A stretch of 64,000 nucleotides of DNA from assembly GCA_013002465.1 (NCBI GenBank), contig JABDJO010000094.1, positions 1 to 64,000 on the forward strand. Direction: 5' to 3'. The notes beneath the pieces are model-generated. The model ran no database searches. It saw only the letters and a list, made by a program, of their open reading frames with translations, and was not told the origin of the DNA. How positions within the stretch are numbered: position 1 is the stretch's first letter; every line of letters begins with the position of its first letter. The translations under genes were made by a program, and so were the position numbers. Positions 54,756 through 63,178 of this stretch are shown here, piece by piece. This DNA comes from Silicimonas sp. GTDB lineage: Bacteria; Pseudomonadota; Alphaproteobacteria; Rhodobacterales; Rhodobacteraceae.

Positions 54756-55991
54756 ATGGACAGATCGCAGCCGCTCATAACACCGGTCCTGATCGCGGGA
54801 TGTGTCATTGTCATGCTTGGCTTTGCCATTCGCGCTTCGTTCGGAGTGTTTCAACTTCCCGTAGCCGAGGAATTTGGCTGGGCGCGCACCGAATTTTCCC
54901 TGGCGATTGCGATCCAGAACCTGTTCTGGGGCATCGGGCAGCCCTTGTTCGGTGCCATCGCCGAAAAGATCGGGGATCGAAAGGCCATCGTGATGGGGGC
55001 GATCTGCTATGCCTCGGGTCTGGTCCTGTCGTCTTTTGCGACAACCCCTTTCGCGATCCAGTCTTTGGAGGTCTTGGTGGGTTTGGGTGTGGCGGGTACC
55101 GGCTTTGGTGTGATCCTTGCGGTCGTCGGGCGGGCTTCATCGGATGAAAACCGGTCGATGGCGCTTGGCATCGCAACGGCGGCGGGCTCTGTCGGTCAGG
55201 TGATCGGCGCGCCTTTGGCGGAATATCTACTCAGCCTCATGGCATGGCAATCGGTGTTTCTGGTCTTTGCCGGGGCGATCATGGCCGGACTACTGGTTCT
55301 GCCCATGATGCGGGCTCCCGCAGCGTCAAAGGCCGAACTGCAAGACAGCATGGGAGAGGTTGTTTTGCGGGCCTTTCGCGACCCAAGCTATGCCCTGATT
55401 TTCATGGGGTTCTTTTCCTGTGGCTATCAACTGGCCTTCATCACCGCCCATTTTCCGGCGCTGGTGACCGAAATGTGCGGGCCGATCAGTCAAGGCAGTG
55501 TTCTGCATAGTCTTGGGATCACATCGACCTCGGCGCTTGGGGCGACCGCGATTGGACTGATCGGGTTCTTCAATATCGCTGGCACGCTGACCGCTGGCTG
55601 GCTGGGCAAGCGGTACACCAAGAAGTATCTTTTGGCGGGCATTTACCTTTGCCGTACGTTGGTTGCCGCGGCGTTTATCCTGACCCCGATCACTCCGGCG
55701 ACGGTTTTGCTTTTTTCGGCCGCCATGGGGTCGCTTTGGCTGGCGACTGTGCCGTTGACCAGCGGATTGGTTGCCCACCTTTACGGGTTGCGATTCATGG
55801 GCACGCTTTACGGGTTCGTCTTCCTCAGCCACCAGTTGGGGTCATTCCTGGGTGTCTGGCTGGGAGGGAGAATGTATGACCTTACTGGCGACTATACCTT
55901 GGTCTGGTGGATTGGTGTCGGCGTCGGGGCCTTCAGCGCCATCGTTCATCTGCCAATCCGTGAAGAACGTCGGGTGTTTGCCACAGCCTGA
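54756..55991 (+). CDS. MFS transporter, oxalate/formate-antiporter-like
   Basis: A 411-residue 12-helix major-facilitator protein. The loop 2-3 motif is GAIAEKIGDRKAIV and the N-terminal helix contains FGVFQLPVAEEFGWARTEFS, typical of the monocarboxylate/oxalate-formate group. Substrate is likely an organic acid. ATG 54756 has a weak ribosome site; upstream in-frame starts would include the dyad. It probably forms a unit with the GntR regulator. Confidence 0.86.
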   Translation: MDRSQPLITPVLIAGCVIVMLGFAIRASFGVFQLPVAEEFGWARTEFSLAIAIQNLFWGIGQPLFGAIAEKIGDRKAIVMGAICYASGLVLSSFATTPFAIQSLEVLVGLGVAGTGFGVILAVVGRASSDENRSMALGIATAAGSVGQVIGAPLAEYLLSLMAWQSVFLVFAGAIMAGLLVLPMMRAPAASKAELQDSMGEVVLRAFRDPSYALIFMGFFSCGYQLAFITAHFPALVTEMCGPISQGSVLHSLGITSTSALGATAIGLIGFFNIAGTLTAGWLGKRYTKKYLLAGIYLCRTLVAAAFILTPITPATVLLFSAAMGSLWLATVPLTSGLVAHLYGLRFMGTLYGFVFLSHQLGSFLGVWLGGRMYDLTGDYTLVWWIGVGVGAFSAIVHLPIREERRVFATA

Positions 55992-56017
55992 CGCGCCCTT
56001 CTGATCCGGGAAGCATT

Positions 56018-56944
56018 TCAAGGCGTCAGGAATTTCCTCAGAGCTTCGGCCACCTGGGCTGGATGGGTCTGCAAAAGCGAATGGCCCGCCCCGGAAATCT
56101 GGACGTGCTGGGCATTCGGGTTTACCTCGGCCAGTGCCCCCATGGCCGACAGCGAAATCACTGGGTCCTCGGCGCCCCAGATGGCTAGTACGGGCGTGCC
56201 GTTTCGCGCGATTTGTGCGTGATCCTCGGTTGCCCGGTTCGCCAAAAGGTGACGCCGCGAAGACAAAAGCGCGGGCAGAAAACCACGTGTTCGGGTCTCG
56301 GCCGCCTGCCTGTCCTCCAGGTCGGGAATGACCGTGGCCGTCGTTCGGCTTTCGACCAGTTCCCGGCGCAGCGCCCAGCCTCCGGCGATGCGGGTCAGCC
56401 AGCCGCCGATCCAGGGCATCAACCAAAACCTGGAATGGCCGCTAGCCTTCAGTCGTTGCAACCCGGCGGACGCGACGATGATCAGGGCCTTTATGCGTGT
56501 GCCTTCTTCGCTTGCAAATGCAGTGGCGATCTGTCCGCCCATGGAAAACCCAAGGACCACGACCTCGCCTTTCACGTTCTGGTTTTCAAGAAGTGCCCGC
56601 AGTTGCGAAAGAAAGAAATCCGCCGTCTGCGGACCCTTCGCCCTGTGCGAATAGCCTCGCCCGTAAAGGTCATAGGTCAGGACCCGATATCCAAGCCCCA
56701 CCAGCGAGTTTTCAGTCGCGGCAAAGATGTAGGAAGGAGTTGAAAGCCCATGAATGCAGATCGCAACAGGCCCGTCTTCGGGCCCGGACCATCGGTAATG
56801 GGTTGCACCTTGGGGCAGACGTGCAATCTGGCCGGGCACCTTGTCCTGGATGGATTTGGTGATCGGGACGCGAAACGCTTCGGCCAGAAAGGGCAGAAGT
56901 ACAACCAAAACCAAAAGGGCCGCGACTGTAACTACGACGGTCAT
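56018..56944 (-). CDS. Alpha/beta hydrolase with N-terminal membrane anchor
   Basis: A 308-residue alpha/beta hydrolase. A hydrophobic helix at 5-22 anchors or exports it. The nucleophile elbow GFSMGG has Ser134, the oxyanion loop region is CIHGLSTP, and the His is in GAGHSLLQTHP (about 288); the Asp is in WGAEDPVI. Substrate unknown; esterase or lipase-like activity is likely. Its ATG overlaps the stop of a HAD gene (ATGA), so the two are coupled. Confidence 0.88.
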   Translation of the reverse strand: MTVVVTVAALLVLVVLLPFLAEAFRVPITKSIQDKVPGQIARLPQGATHYRWSGPEDGPVAICIHGLSTPSYIFAATENSLVGLGYRVLTYDLYGRGYSHRAKGPQTADFFLSQLRALLENQNVKGEVVVLGFSMGGQIATAFASEEGTRIKALIIVASAGLQRLKASGHSRFWLMPWIGGWLTRIAGGWALRRELVESRTTATVIPDLEDRQAAETRTRGFLPALLSSRRHLLANRATEDHAQIARNGTPVLAIWGAEDPVISLSAMGALAEVNPNAQHVQISGAGHSLLQTHPAQVAEALRKFLTP

Positions 56945-57549
56945 CTTTCCGGCAGCATCCCTTCGGCCACAAGTCGGTCGCGCCAGTCTCCGGCGCCCTG
57001 AAACAGGTGAGTCTTCCAGCCACGTTCTGCCGCAACCTCGATGTTCTCCGCACGATCATCGGTGAAAATCAGCGCCTCTCCCGAAAGCCCCGTGCCGTCT
57101 TCGAGGGCGGCATAGATGGCCGGGTACGGCTTGACGACACCCAGATGGGCAGAGACGAATTCCTGCGCAAATGTGTTCAGGGCCGGGATATACTCCTTGG
57201 CGGCCGCAAGCGTGTTGGCTCCAAAATTCGACAGCGCGACCGAGCGAGCGCCAGTGGCATTCAGTTCCAACATCAAATCCGAGGTGCCCGGCACGGGGGT
57301 CGAAAACATGCGTGTCCAATCGTCATGCCAACGCCGGATCTCGGCGCGCCATTCGGGGAACTTCTCGGCATGGGAATAAGCAGCGTCTCGCGAGTGGGTG
57401 CCCAGATCAATCGCCTCGTTCATTTCGTGAAGGTTGGCTTCGGCAAACAACCTGGCACGGCGATCAGGGCCGATCAGCCGATCATAATGGGCCTCCGGCT
57501 CCCACAAGGCGAAAACGTTGCCGATGTCCCATACGACAGCCTTGATCAT
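56941..57549 (-). CDS. HAD-superfamily hydrolase (subfamily IA)
   Basis: A 202-residue phosphatase-like protein of the YihX type. Motif I is DIGNV (Asp8), motif II LSN (ALSNFGA), motif III the Lys in VVKPYPAIY, and motif IV FTDDRAEN. Activity is likely on a sugar phosphate or nucleotide, not determinable. Co-translated with the downstream alpha/beta hydrolase by an overlapping ATGA. Confidence 0.9.
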   Translation of the reverse strand: MIKAVVWDIGNVFALWEPEAHYDRLIGPDRRARLFAEANLHEMNEAIDLGTHSRDAAYSHAEKFPEWRAEIRRWHDDWTRMFSTPVPGTSDLMLELNATGARSVALSNFGANTLAAAKEYIPALNTFAQEFVSAHLGVVKPYPAIYAALEDGTGLSGEALIFTDDRAENIEVAAERGWKTHLFQGAGDWRDRLVAEGMLPER

Positions 57550-57593
57550 GTTCGACGCCTTTCACTGAAACACTGTTCCACTTTGCGGTTGTT

Positions 57594-58550
57594 TCAGAAC
57601 CGATGCGGGGCGTCCAGAATTTCCCGCCGTCGCGCCACGGCCTCGCGCCAGATCAGCACGAGGCCCGAACCAAGGATCAGCAAGATACCGGCGATGGCAA
57701 ATCGGTCGGGGATTTCGTCAAAGATGGCCACACCCCAGAAGATCGCGAACGGCATGGCAACATATTCGAAAGGCGCGATGAAGGCCGGTGCCGAACTGCG
57801 ATAGGCAGCGCTGATCGAATATCCGCCAAGGGCAATGACAACCCCAAGGCAAACGATCATCAGGCTGTCAAACGGCGTGGGCCAGACCCATGCGCGAAGG
57901 ATGAACGAGGCCGAAGGATGATCATAGACGTCGAAATACCCGTGGCCAAGGCCAAGTCCGGCCGCCGTACTGACCGCGAGCATGACCAGTTGCGTATATA
58001 GAACCAGGCTGGCCGCACTTTCGGTCGCACCGATGCGGCGCGTCAGGATATGCAGCATCCCGTAACCGGCTGCCGCCACAATGGGGAAAAGGGCCGCGAT
58101 CTGGAAAGCCTCGGTGCCTGGGCGCAGTACGATCAACACGCCCAACATGCCGAAAGCAATGGCAATCCACCGACGCGGGCCGACGGTGTCGCCCAGAAAA
58201 ACCACCGAAAAGACGGCGATCAAAAGAGGGCTGACAAAGAAGATGGCGACGGCTTCGGCCAAAGGCATGGCAGCCAGCCCCATGAAGAAAAAGAAGTTCG
58301 CTGCCACAACGAACATTCCGCGCAAAAGATGGACACCCAGAAAACGGGTTTTCAGGTCAGCGAATGTCCCTGTCAGCGGCGTCACCACACCGACGATGAT
58401 CGCCAGGGCAACAAGGGTTCTGAAGAAGGTGATTTCATAAAGCGGGTAGTCGCCCGAAAGAAACTTGATGATCACATCGACCAGCGAAAACGAAGTGGCC
58501 GCCACCACGGCCCAAAGCGCGCCGACAAGGGGACTGCTGTCGCGGCTCAT
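57594..58550 (-). CDS. EamA/DMT family transporter
   Basis: A 318-residue 10-helix exporter of the drug/metabolite transporter superfamily, two EamA repeats (first begins LVGALWAVVAATSFSLVDVI; second around LFPIVAAAGYGMLHILTRRI). Substrate is unknown; such proteins export amino acids, nucleotides or other metabolites. The start overlaps the stop of the YaiI gene by four bases (ATGA). Confidence 0.88.
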   Translation of the reverse strand: MSRDSSPLVGALWAVVAATSFSLVDVIIKFLSGDYPLYEITFFRTLVALAIIVGVVTPLTGTFADLKTRFLGVHLLRGMFVVAANFFFFMGLAAMPLAEAVAIFFVSPLLIAVFSVVFLGDTVGPRRWIAIAFGMLGVLIVLRPGTEAFQIAALFPIVAAAGYGMLHILTRRIGATESAASLVLYTQLVMLAVSTAAGLGLGHGYFDVYDHPSASFILRAWVWPTPFDSLMIVCLGVVIALGGYSISAAYRSSAPAFIAPFEYVAMPFAIFWGVAIFDEIPDRFAIAGILLILGSGLVLIWREAVARRREILDAPHRF

Positions 58551-58978
58551 CTTAAGGCGCGGTCCAGCGCATCGAGAAAGCGCGACCTATCCGCCTTTGA
58601 AAACCCGCGCCCGCTGCCTTGGCGAAAAGGGTCGGCTGCGCGCAAATCGGCGGCCAGATCGCGCATCGACAATGCCTCGCGCACATTGGCGTCGTTCAAG
58701 GGGTCTCCGTTCGGTTTCAGAACTTTCGCACCGGCCTCGACACATTTTGCCGCAAGTGGGATGTCGTTGGTTATCACCACGTCGCCGGGTCCGGCGGTGT
58801 CCGCGATCCACTTGTCCGCTTCATCCGGGCCTGCATCGACAAAAACACTTTCGATCAATGGGTTGGCTGAAGGGCGAATGCCGCCGTTCGACACCATTTT
58901 GACCGCCACCTTGTGGCGGGTGGCAACCGTTTCAACCTCGGATTTGACCGGGCAGGCGTCGGCATCGACAAAGATCAC
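58547..58978 (-). CDS. yaiI: YaiI/YqxD family (UPF0178, DUF188) PIN-like protein
   Basis: A 143-residue UPF0178 protein. It opens with IFVDADACPVKSEVETVA and continues with FVDAGPDEADKWIADTAGPG and VVITNDIPLAAKCVEAGAKV, giving the cluster of acidic residues of a PIN-like nuclease fold. Role unknown. The start GTG 58978 overlaps the fghA stop (GTGA); a TTG two codons earlier is possible. The stop overlaps the EamA start, so fghA-yaiI-EamA are coupled. Confidence 0.9.
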   Translation of the reverse strand: MIFVDADACPVKSEVETVATRHKVAVKMVSNGGIRPSANPLIESVFVDAGPDEADKWIADTAGPGDVVITNDIPLAAKCVEAGAKVLKPNGDPLNDANVREALSMRDLAADLRAADPFRQGSGRGFSKADRSRFLDALDRALR

Positions 58979-59802
58979 GCCCAAAGCGCCTCGGCATGGA
59001 ACGCCACGTGTTCCTCCATGAAGGTCGAGATGAAGAAATAGCTGTGATCATAGCCCTTTTGCAGGCGCAAGGTGGCTTCTGCGCGTCGTGCTGCCAAGGC
59101 TTCGGCAAGGGCTTCGGTCTTAAGAAGATCGCCGAACTGGTCGTCAGTGCCGGTGTCGATGAGCAATGGCGCATCCAGGTCGTTTTCACGGATCAGGCAA
59201 GTTGCGTCATGGGCGCGGCCAGCTTCGGGCGAGCCGAGGTAGGCGGTGAACTGCTTTTTGCCCCAGTCGCTTTCGGTCGGGTTACAGATAGGTGCAAAGG
59301 CCGACACCGAACGGAACCGCCCCGGCGACTTGGCGGCCAAAGTGAGAGCGCCGTGACCGCCCATCGAATGGCCGGTGATCGCCTGACGGTCGGAATCCAG
59401 CGGAAAATCCGAGAAAAGCTGATCGCTGAGATCGTTCAGAATATAGCTTTCCATGCGAAAATGCGGCGCCCAGGGCGCTTCGGTGGCGTCGATATAGAAA
59501 CCGGCGCCCTGACCCAGGTCATAGGCGTCGTCGTCGGCCACACCTTCGCCTCGGGGCGACGTGTCAGGAAACACCAGCGCCAGCCCGTGCTCGGCCGCCC
59601 AGGCCTGTGCGCCGGCCTTGGTCATGGCGTTTTCGTGGGTGCAGGTCAGGCCGGACAGAAACCACAACAGCGGAACCGCGCCGTCTTCGGCTTCTTCGGG
59701 CAGAAAAAGACCAAAGGTCATCGGTGTGCCGGTGGATTGGCTGTCATGTGAATAGACACCCTGGGTGCCGCCGAAGCACTTGTTTTCCGATATTTTTTCC
59801 AT
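58975..59802 (-). CDS. fghA: S-formylglutathione hydrolase
   Basis: FghA, 275 residues, releasing formate and glutathione in formaldehyde detoxification. Catalytic Ser146 is in GHSMGGHGAL, Asp is in DTGTDDQFGD (around 220) and His253 in GYDHSYFF. The N-terminus and the PWAPHFRMESYILNDL block are diagnostic. Methylotrophic use of formaldehyde may arise from marine C1 substrates. The formaldehyde dehydrogenase partner is not here. Confidence 0.95.
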   Translation of the reverse strand: MEKISENKCFGGTQGVYSHDSQSTGTPMTFGLFLPEEAEDGAVPLLWFLSGLTCTHENAMTKAGAQAWAAEHGLALVFPDTSPRGEGVADDDAYDLGQGAGFYIDATEAPWAPHFRMESYILNDLSDQLFSDFPLDSDRQAITGHSMGGHGALTLAAKSPGRFRSVSAFAPICNPTESDWGKKQFTAYLGSPEAGRAHDATCLIRENDLDAPLLIDTGTDDQFGDLLKTEALAEALAARRAEATLRLQKGYDHSYFFISTFMEEHVAFHAEALWA

Positions 59803-59811
59803 GGGTTGGTC

Positions 59812-60741
59812 CTATAGGGTTTCTATCCAGGCGATGATGGCCGCAAGCGTGACAACCGACAGAATGGTTGAGATCAGGATCGAGGCCGACACCCTTTGTG
59901 GGGCGACGTTGTAGTGTTGCGCAAGAATATAGACATTCCCCGCGACGGGAAGGGCCGCCGAGGCGATCATGACTTTCGCGGCGAAGGGTTCGACTGGCCA
60001 GATCAAAAGGGCCGCCACGGCCACTGCGGCGGGGTGTACGAACAGTTTCAGGCCCGAGAGCCAGACCGCGACCGACATTCGTTCGGCCGACTTCGAGGCA
60101 AGCGATGCGCCGATGGCAAAAAGCGCGCCGGGCGTGGCGGCGGCACCGAGTAGTGTCAGGAATTCTTCGACCGGTTGCGGCATCGGCAAGGCATAGGAAG
60201 ACCAGACAAGTCCCAAAACGATTGACATGATCATCGGGTTTTTCACCAACCCCATTGCAACCGTGCGCAGGATGTTCAAAGACAATCCATTGCCTTTCGA
60301 GCCAGTGATGAGGATGACGATCAGGCTGGAAAACACAATAAGATCAATGGATATTATTATGATAATAGGGGCCACAGCCTCGGGTCCCATCAATATCGCC
60401 AGCATTGGAATACCCAGGAATCCGACATTGCCGATCACTGCGCATTGCGCCTCGACGGCGGCCTCGGCAACCGGAACGCTCCGGGCCATGGCCACCAGGG
60501 TGGCCAGAACGTAAACCGTGATATTGGCCGCGAGGTACGCCTTCACGAAGGTCCAATCGAGGATGTCTTTCAGTTCAAGGGTTGCGGCAAACCGGAATAT
60601 CATCGCCGAAAGGGCAAAGTAGAATACGAACTTTGTCAGATAGACGGTGGCCTCTTCGGTGAAAAATCGTGTGCGCCCGGCCCAGTAGCCAAGCCCGATC
60701 ACCGCGAAAAACGGACAGGTTTTCAGGAAGATCTCCCACAT
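59812..60741 (-). CDS. AEC family transporter (auxin-efflux-carrier type)
   Basis: A 309-residue 10-helix carrier. The start WEIFLKTCPFFAVIGLGYWA and the conserved GNVGFLGIPMLAI and ATPGALFAIGASL blocks identify the family, which includes malonate and other anion permeases. Substrate unknown. It lies nine bases upstream of fghA in the same direction and probably shares its mRNA, though no functional link is known. Confidence 0.88.
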   Translation of the reverse strand: MWEIFLKTCPFFAVIGLGYWAGRTRFFTEEATVYLTKFVFYFALSAMIFRFAATLELKDILDWTFVKAYLAANITVYVLATLVAMARSVPVAEAAVEAQCAVIGNVGFLGIPMLAILMGPEAVAPIIIIISIDLIVFSSLIVILITGSKGNGLSLNILRTVAMGLVKNPMIMSIVLGLVWSSYALPMPQPVEEFLTLLGAAATPGALFAIGASLASKSAERMSVAVWLSGLKLFVHPAAVAVAALLIWPVEPFAAKVMIASAALPVAGNVYILAQHYNVAPQRVSASILISTILSVVTLAAIIAWIETL

Positions 60742-60830
60742 TACTGTCGCCTAGCACGGGGCGCGGGGAGGCAAAAGCCGGATTGCCTGTGCCAGCAGCC
60801 TCGGATAGCCCCGTGGATGGGAGTGGTCAG

Positions 60831-61667
60831 GTGACAGTCACGGTCTTTTTCGCGGTTCTGGGTGCAGCGCTTTTGCATGCCGGTTGGAATGCCCTGGTGC
60901 GGATCGGGGCATCGAAGACGGCGACCATGACGATCCTGACGATTGTGCAGGCGGGGCTGGGGTTGGGCTTTGCCATGACGATGCCCTGGCCCGGAGGCGA
61001 AGTCTGGGCCTGGCTTCTGGCGTCGGGCATTTTGCATGCGGCCTACAAGCTGTTCTTGGCATTTGCCTATGAAAAAGGAGACCTTAGCCGGGTCTACCCG
61101 ATTGCGCGGGGGGCGGCGCCGCTAATCGTTCTGGGGGTCAGTGTCGCGCTTCTGCGTGAGCAATTGTCACTGACCGAAGTGGGGGCGATCCTGGTTCTGG
61201 GTTTCGGTATTCTGTGCATGGGACTTGGCGCCTTTCGGTCCGGCGAGGCGCGGGGGTTGGTGCCATTGGCGCTGGCCTCGGCGACGATGACGGCGGGGTA
61301 TTCGTTGGTTGACGGGTTGGGCGCTCGGGTGGCAGGCGACGCGGCGTTGTTCGTGGCCTGGCTGTTCGTATTTGACGGATTGTTTTTCATGCCCATTATC
61401 ATTGCCTTACGCGGGCCATCCGTACTTGTCGCGTCGGTCAGGGGCTGGGCAATTGGGGCGGCAGCGGCGGTGTTGTCGTATGGGGCCTATGCAGTGGCGG
61501 TCTGGGCGATGACCGAAGCGCCGATCGCCCTTGTGACGGCGCTCAGGGAAACTTCGATCCTCTTTGCCATGCTGATCGGTTGGGTATTGTTGGGCGAACG
61601 GATGGACCACTTGAAGCTTCTCTCGGGCACCTTGATACTGGCCGGGGTGGTTCTGGCAAGGCTATGA
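60831..61667 (+). CDS. EamA/DMT family transporter
   Basis: A 278-residue DMT exporter with ten helices. It starts MTVTVFFAVLGAALLHAGWN, typical of the group, with a second repeat from about residue 145. GTG 60831 is used because GGGAG lies about eight bases upstream; earlier in-frame codons would extend into the AEC promoter region. Divergent from the AEC transporter by 89 bases. Substrate unknown. Confidence 0.87.
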   Translation: MTVTVFFAVLGAALLHAGWNALVRIGASKTATMTILTIVQAGLGLGFAMTMPWPGGEVWAWLLASGILHAAYKLFLAFAYEKGDLSRVYPIARGAAPLIVLGVSVALLREQLSLTEVGAILVLGFGILCMGLGAFRSGEARGLVPLALASATMTAGYSLVDGLGARVAGDAALFVAWLFVFDGLFFMPIIIALRGPSVLVASVRGWAIGAAAAVLSYGAYAVAVWAMTEAPIALVTALRETSILFAMLIGWVLLGERMDHLKLLSGTLILAGVVLARL

Positions 61668-61746
61668 AAGAACAACGATTGTCAGAAGACAGGCAGAGCT
61701 GCTTTCAAGCAGGTGCCTTGAACGAAAACCATAATGGGAGGCGGCC

Positions 61747-62928
61747 ATGGACGCGCGAAACCTGATAGATCAGCGACGGACATCGGTCTGGCTGGACGAA
61801 GATGCGGGAGATTTCGAGAAATTCCGCGCCATGGTTAGGGTCGAGACAAAGGCGCCGGATTGGCCGTTAGCCGCTGAAATCGCATCAAAAATCCCAGTTT
61901 ACGATGGCGATTTTGTGCGAGATGCGGCGGATGATCCGCTGGATTTGATGTCGGAATGGAATGCGGTGTTCGATACTGGTCCAGGCATCATCGCGATCCG
62001 GGGCGGCATGGCCGACTTGACGGTCGTCGATGCGGCTTCGGCCTTGTTCGATGAGATCATCGAAGCCGAGCGGGATGCAGGTTCAGGGGGTGGTGATCAC
62101 TTTGCCAAGCCTGGCGCGAACGACCGGGTTTGGAATGCGGCCGAGAAACACTGCATGTCTAACCCATTGAATTTTGCACAATATTACGCGTCGGACGGGA
62201 TCGCCATGGCCGCGCGCGCGTGGTTGGGGCGGGGCTATCAGGTCACGGCGCAGGTCAATCGGGTGAACCCCGGCGGGGCGGCGCAGCGGGCGCACCGGGA
62301 TTATCATCTGGGGTTCATGAATGCCGATCAACTGGCGACCTATCCCGTTCAGGCCCATGGGTTTTCTCCGAACCTGACGCTGCAGGGGGCGGTGGCCCAT
62401 TGCGACATGCCGCTGGAAAGCGGGCCGACGATGCTTTTGCCCTATTCGCAGCGGTACCCGGAGGGCTATGTCGCCTATAACCGACCGGAATTTCAGGAGT
62501 ATTTCGCCGAGCATCATGTCCAATTGCCGCTGGAGAAAGGCGATTTGCTGTTCTTCAATCCAGCCGTGATGCACGGAGCGGGCACCAACCGGTCTTCGGA
62601 CATTCTGCGGATGGCGAACCTGTTGCAGATCGGATCGGCTTTCGGGCGCTCGATTGAGACAGTCAACCGGTCCGAGATGTCAAAGGCGGTTTACCCGGCT
62701 CTTGCGGAGTGTGCCGGTAACATGTTGACCAAGCAAGAGATTTCCAACGTGATCGCAGCCTCGGCCGAGGGGTATGCCTTTCCGACGAACCTGGATCGCG
62801 ACCCGCCCGTGGGTGGTTTGATCCCGTTGAGCCAGGCGGAACTGATGGAAAAAGCCCTGGCCCAAGGGATGGGTGCCGAAGCCTGGAACGCCGAAGTTGA
62901 GGCCATGGATGAGCGGCGCAGGCCGTAG
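61747..62928 (+). CDS. Phytanoyl-CoA dioxygenase (PhyH) family protein
   Basis: A 393-residue Fe(II)/2-oxoglutarate oxygenase. The iron ligands are His183 and Asp185 (HRDYH) and His276 (VMHGAGTNR), with Arg282 for 2-oxoglutarate. ANLLQIGSAFGRSIETVNR is another conserved block. Members hydroxylate diverse metabolites; the substrate here is unknown. ATG 61747 follows GGGAGGCGG. The previous 79 bases hold no evident gene. Confidence 0.88.
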   Translation: MDARNLIDQRRTSVWLDEDAGDFEKFRAMVRVETKAPDWPLAAEIASKIPVYDGDFVRDAADDPLDLMSEWNAVFDTGPGIIAIRGGMADLTVVDAASALFDEIIEAERDAGSGGGDHFAKPGANDRVWNAAEKHCMSNPLNFAQYYASDGIAMAARAWLGRGYQVTAQVNRVNPGGAAQRAHRDYHLGFMNADQLATYPVQAHGFSPNLTLQGAVAHCDMPLESGPTMLLPYSQRYPEGYVAYNRPEFQEYFAEHHVQLPLEKGDLLFFNPAVMHGAGTNRSSDILRMANLLQIGSAFGRSIETVNRSEMSKAVYPALAECAGNMLTKQEISNVIAASAEGYAFPTNLDRDPPVGGLIPLSQAELMEKALAQGMGAEAWNAEVEAMDERRRP

Positions 62929-62977
62929 GGGGCTCAGGGCGTTCACGTCCTGTTTGATTCTGTTGACGGCAAGTGTC

Positions 62978-63050
62978 TTGTACGTTCGCGCCGGGCGGAC
63001 CCCGGTACAATTTGTACGCCTTGAAACCGGCAAAATATCACTTTTGTACG
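62978..63050. repeat. Three TTGTACG repeats between convergent genes
   Basis: TTGTACG occurs at 62978-62984, 63012-63018 and 63044-63050, spaced 34 and 32 bases apart, about three helical turns each. The middle copy is part of GTACAA-T-TTGTAC (63005-63017), a perfect inverted repeat. The region lies between the 3-prime ends of PhyH and a vWA gene, so it does not sit in an obvious promoter. Otherwise 62929-63178 holds no gene I can support. Confidence 0.45.
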
Positions 63051-63178
63051 CGTGGGCGCGCGATGCAATTTCTGAAAAATGACAGAGGCGCACGGGGAAC
63101 TTTTTTGCGCCGACTGCGTCGTCGCGAGGAGGCCGCCCGCTGACGCGGACGGCCCCCTGCCTGCTCGAACAGCGGTGC

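Noticed and set aside
58050-59021. 323-codon plus-strand frame
   Set aside because: Antisense to EamA and yaiI; low-complexity charged composition, no family resemblance.
62873-63082. 69-codon plus-strand frame running past PhyH
   Set aside because: Starts inside PhyH and has no ribosome site; its hydrophobic stretch is most likely chance.
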